DNA of 5,270 nucleotides from Minisyncoccota bacterium. Lineage in GTDB: Bacteria > Verrucomicrobiota > Lentisphaeria > Oligosphaerales > MVZH01. The DNA lies in assembly GCA_021734725.1 (NCBI GenBank), contig JAIPIM010000286.1, forward strand, positions 1 through 5,270. The letters are read 5' to 3'. The translations under genes were made by a program, and so were the position numbers. A model generated the notes under the pieces. It searched no databases. It saw only the letters and a program-made list of their open reading frames with translations, and was not told the origin of the DNA. Positions 5,157-5,270 of the stretch are shown here, piece by piece (position 1 is the stretch's first letter; every line of letters starts with the position of its first letter).

Positions 5157-5219
5157 ACACAACAGTTGAAACACGTCTCCCATTGCCGGGAGGATTGTTA
5201 CACATTCACCTTGAATACC

Positions 5220-5226
5220 GAGGGAG
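5220..5226 (+). promoter_or_regulatory. Ribosome binding site GAGGGAG
   Basis: GAGGGAG ends seven bases before the ATG at 5234. This spacing supports that ATG over the in-frame TTG codons at 5183 and 5195, although the frame stays open back to the TGA at 5123-5125. Confidence 0.6.
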
Positions 5227-5233
5227 TTGTCCC

Positions 5234-5270
5234 ATGCAACAGAAGTTTCTTGCCGGGCTGGAGGATGTGT
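5234..5270 (+). CDS. Start of an unidentified protein, cut by the window edge
   Basis: Only the first 12 codons are present, reading MQQKFLAGLEDV, with the 13th codon cut after its first base. I do not recognise the family. The start is supported by GAGGGAG at 5220-5226 with a seven-base spacer. A promoter at 4817-4845 points towards it. The reading frame is also open upstream to 5126, so a longer N-terminus from a TTG cannot be excluded, but no good ribosome site supports one. Confidence 0.6.
   Translation, partial: MQQKFLAGLEDV

Larger units (their letters stand above)
4665..5233. other. Gene-free stretch between tRNA-Thr and the right-edge CDS
   Basis: About 570 bases with no recognisable protein or RNA gene. 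It starts T-rich directly after the tRNA and is AT-rich to about 4850. In that part are a 9-bp inverted repeat (4685-4693/4729-4737), an 11-base-period direct repeat (4736-4755) and a good promoter (4817-4845). From about 4885 to 5020 it is pyrimidine-rich on the plus strand. A 98-codon open frame there (4860-5156) has proline-heavy, low-complexity content and no ribosome site, and I do not regard it as a gene. The last 100 bases hold a 3-codon mini-ORF and the ribosome site of the next gene. The whole could be a long leader of that gene. Confidence 0.5.

Noticed and set aside
5176..5193. Hairpin TCTCCC/GGGAGG as a terminator
   Set aside because: Five to six base pairs with no T-run after it; its 3' arm looks like a ribosome site but sits too close to TTG 5195.

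Overview
The window holds a bacterial polyprenyl-phosphate-sugar / surface-glycan locus, a tRNA gene, and the start of one further gene. By eye the base composition is balanced to slightly GC-rich in the genes and more AT-rich between them. The densely packed co-directional genes, TTG/GTG starts, Shine-Dalgarno sequences and a tRNA with encoded CCA all indicate a bacterium. I cannot place the phylum.

Layout. Positions 1-205 are a leader or intergenic stretch with three perfect inverted repeats and no gene I can confirm. Positions 206-3066 are a three-gene plus-strand operon: (i) a polytopic membrane protein of an uncharacterised family with RPFVYR, YDFP and KE motifs; (ii) a UbiA-fold prenyltransferase closely matching decaprenyl-phosphate phosphoribosyltransferase (DPPR synthase, mycobacterial Rv3806c type); (iii) a family 2 glycosyltransferase of the polyprenyl/dolichyl-phosphate sugar synthase type. 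A convergent minus-strand gene (3233-4444) encodes an FAD-dependent amine-oxidase/UDP-galactopyranose-mutase-like protein. A tRNA-Thr(UGU) follows at 4589-4664, divergent from it. Positions 4665-5233 are gene-free, with one good sigma70-type promoter and a 3-codon mini-ORF. A new CDS starts at 5234 and leaves the window after 12 codons.

How the genes may work together (inference). A DPPR synthase and a DPM-type GT2 both put a sugar on a polyprenyl phosphate. Such lipid-linked sugars are the donors used by GT-C membrane glycosyltransferases, and the first gene could be one. A UGM-like flavoprotein alongside recalls the mycobacterial arabinogalactan locus, where glf (UGM), the DPPR synthase gene and a GT-C arabinofuranosyltransferase are neighbours. 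The simplest reading is a locus making or transferring a furanose or other lipid-linked sugar onto an envelope polymer. The DprE1/DprE2 epimerase pair and the phosphoribose phosphatase are not in this window.

I see no CRISPR array, insertion sequence, phage gene or rRNA, and no canonical intrinsic terminator. No wholly new system can be demonstrated from this window. The most interesting points are the furanose-type gene combination, a GT2 with DAG where DAD is usual, an interrupted palindrome between a tRNA promoter and a divergent TATAAT, and a mini-ORF with a strong SD in a long leader.
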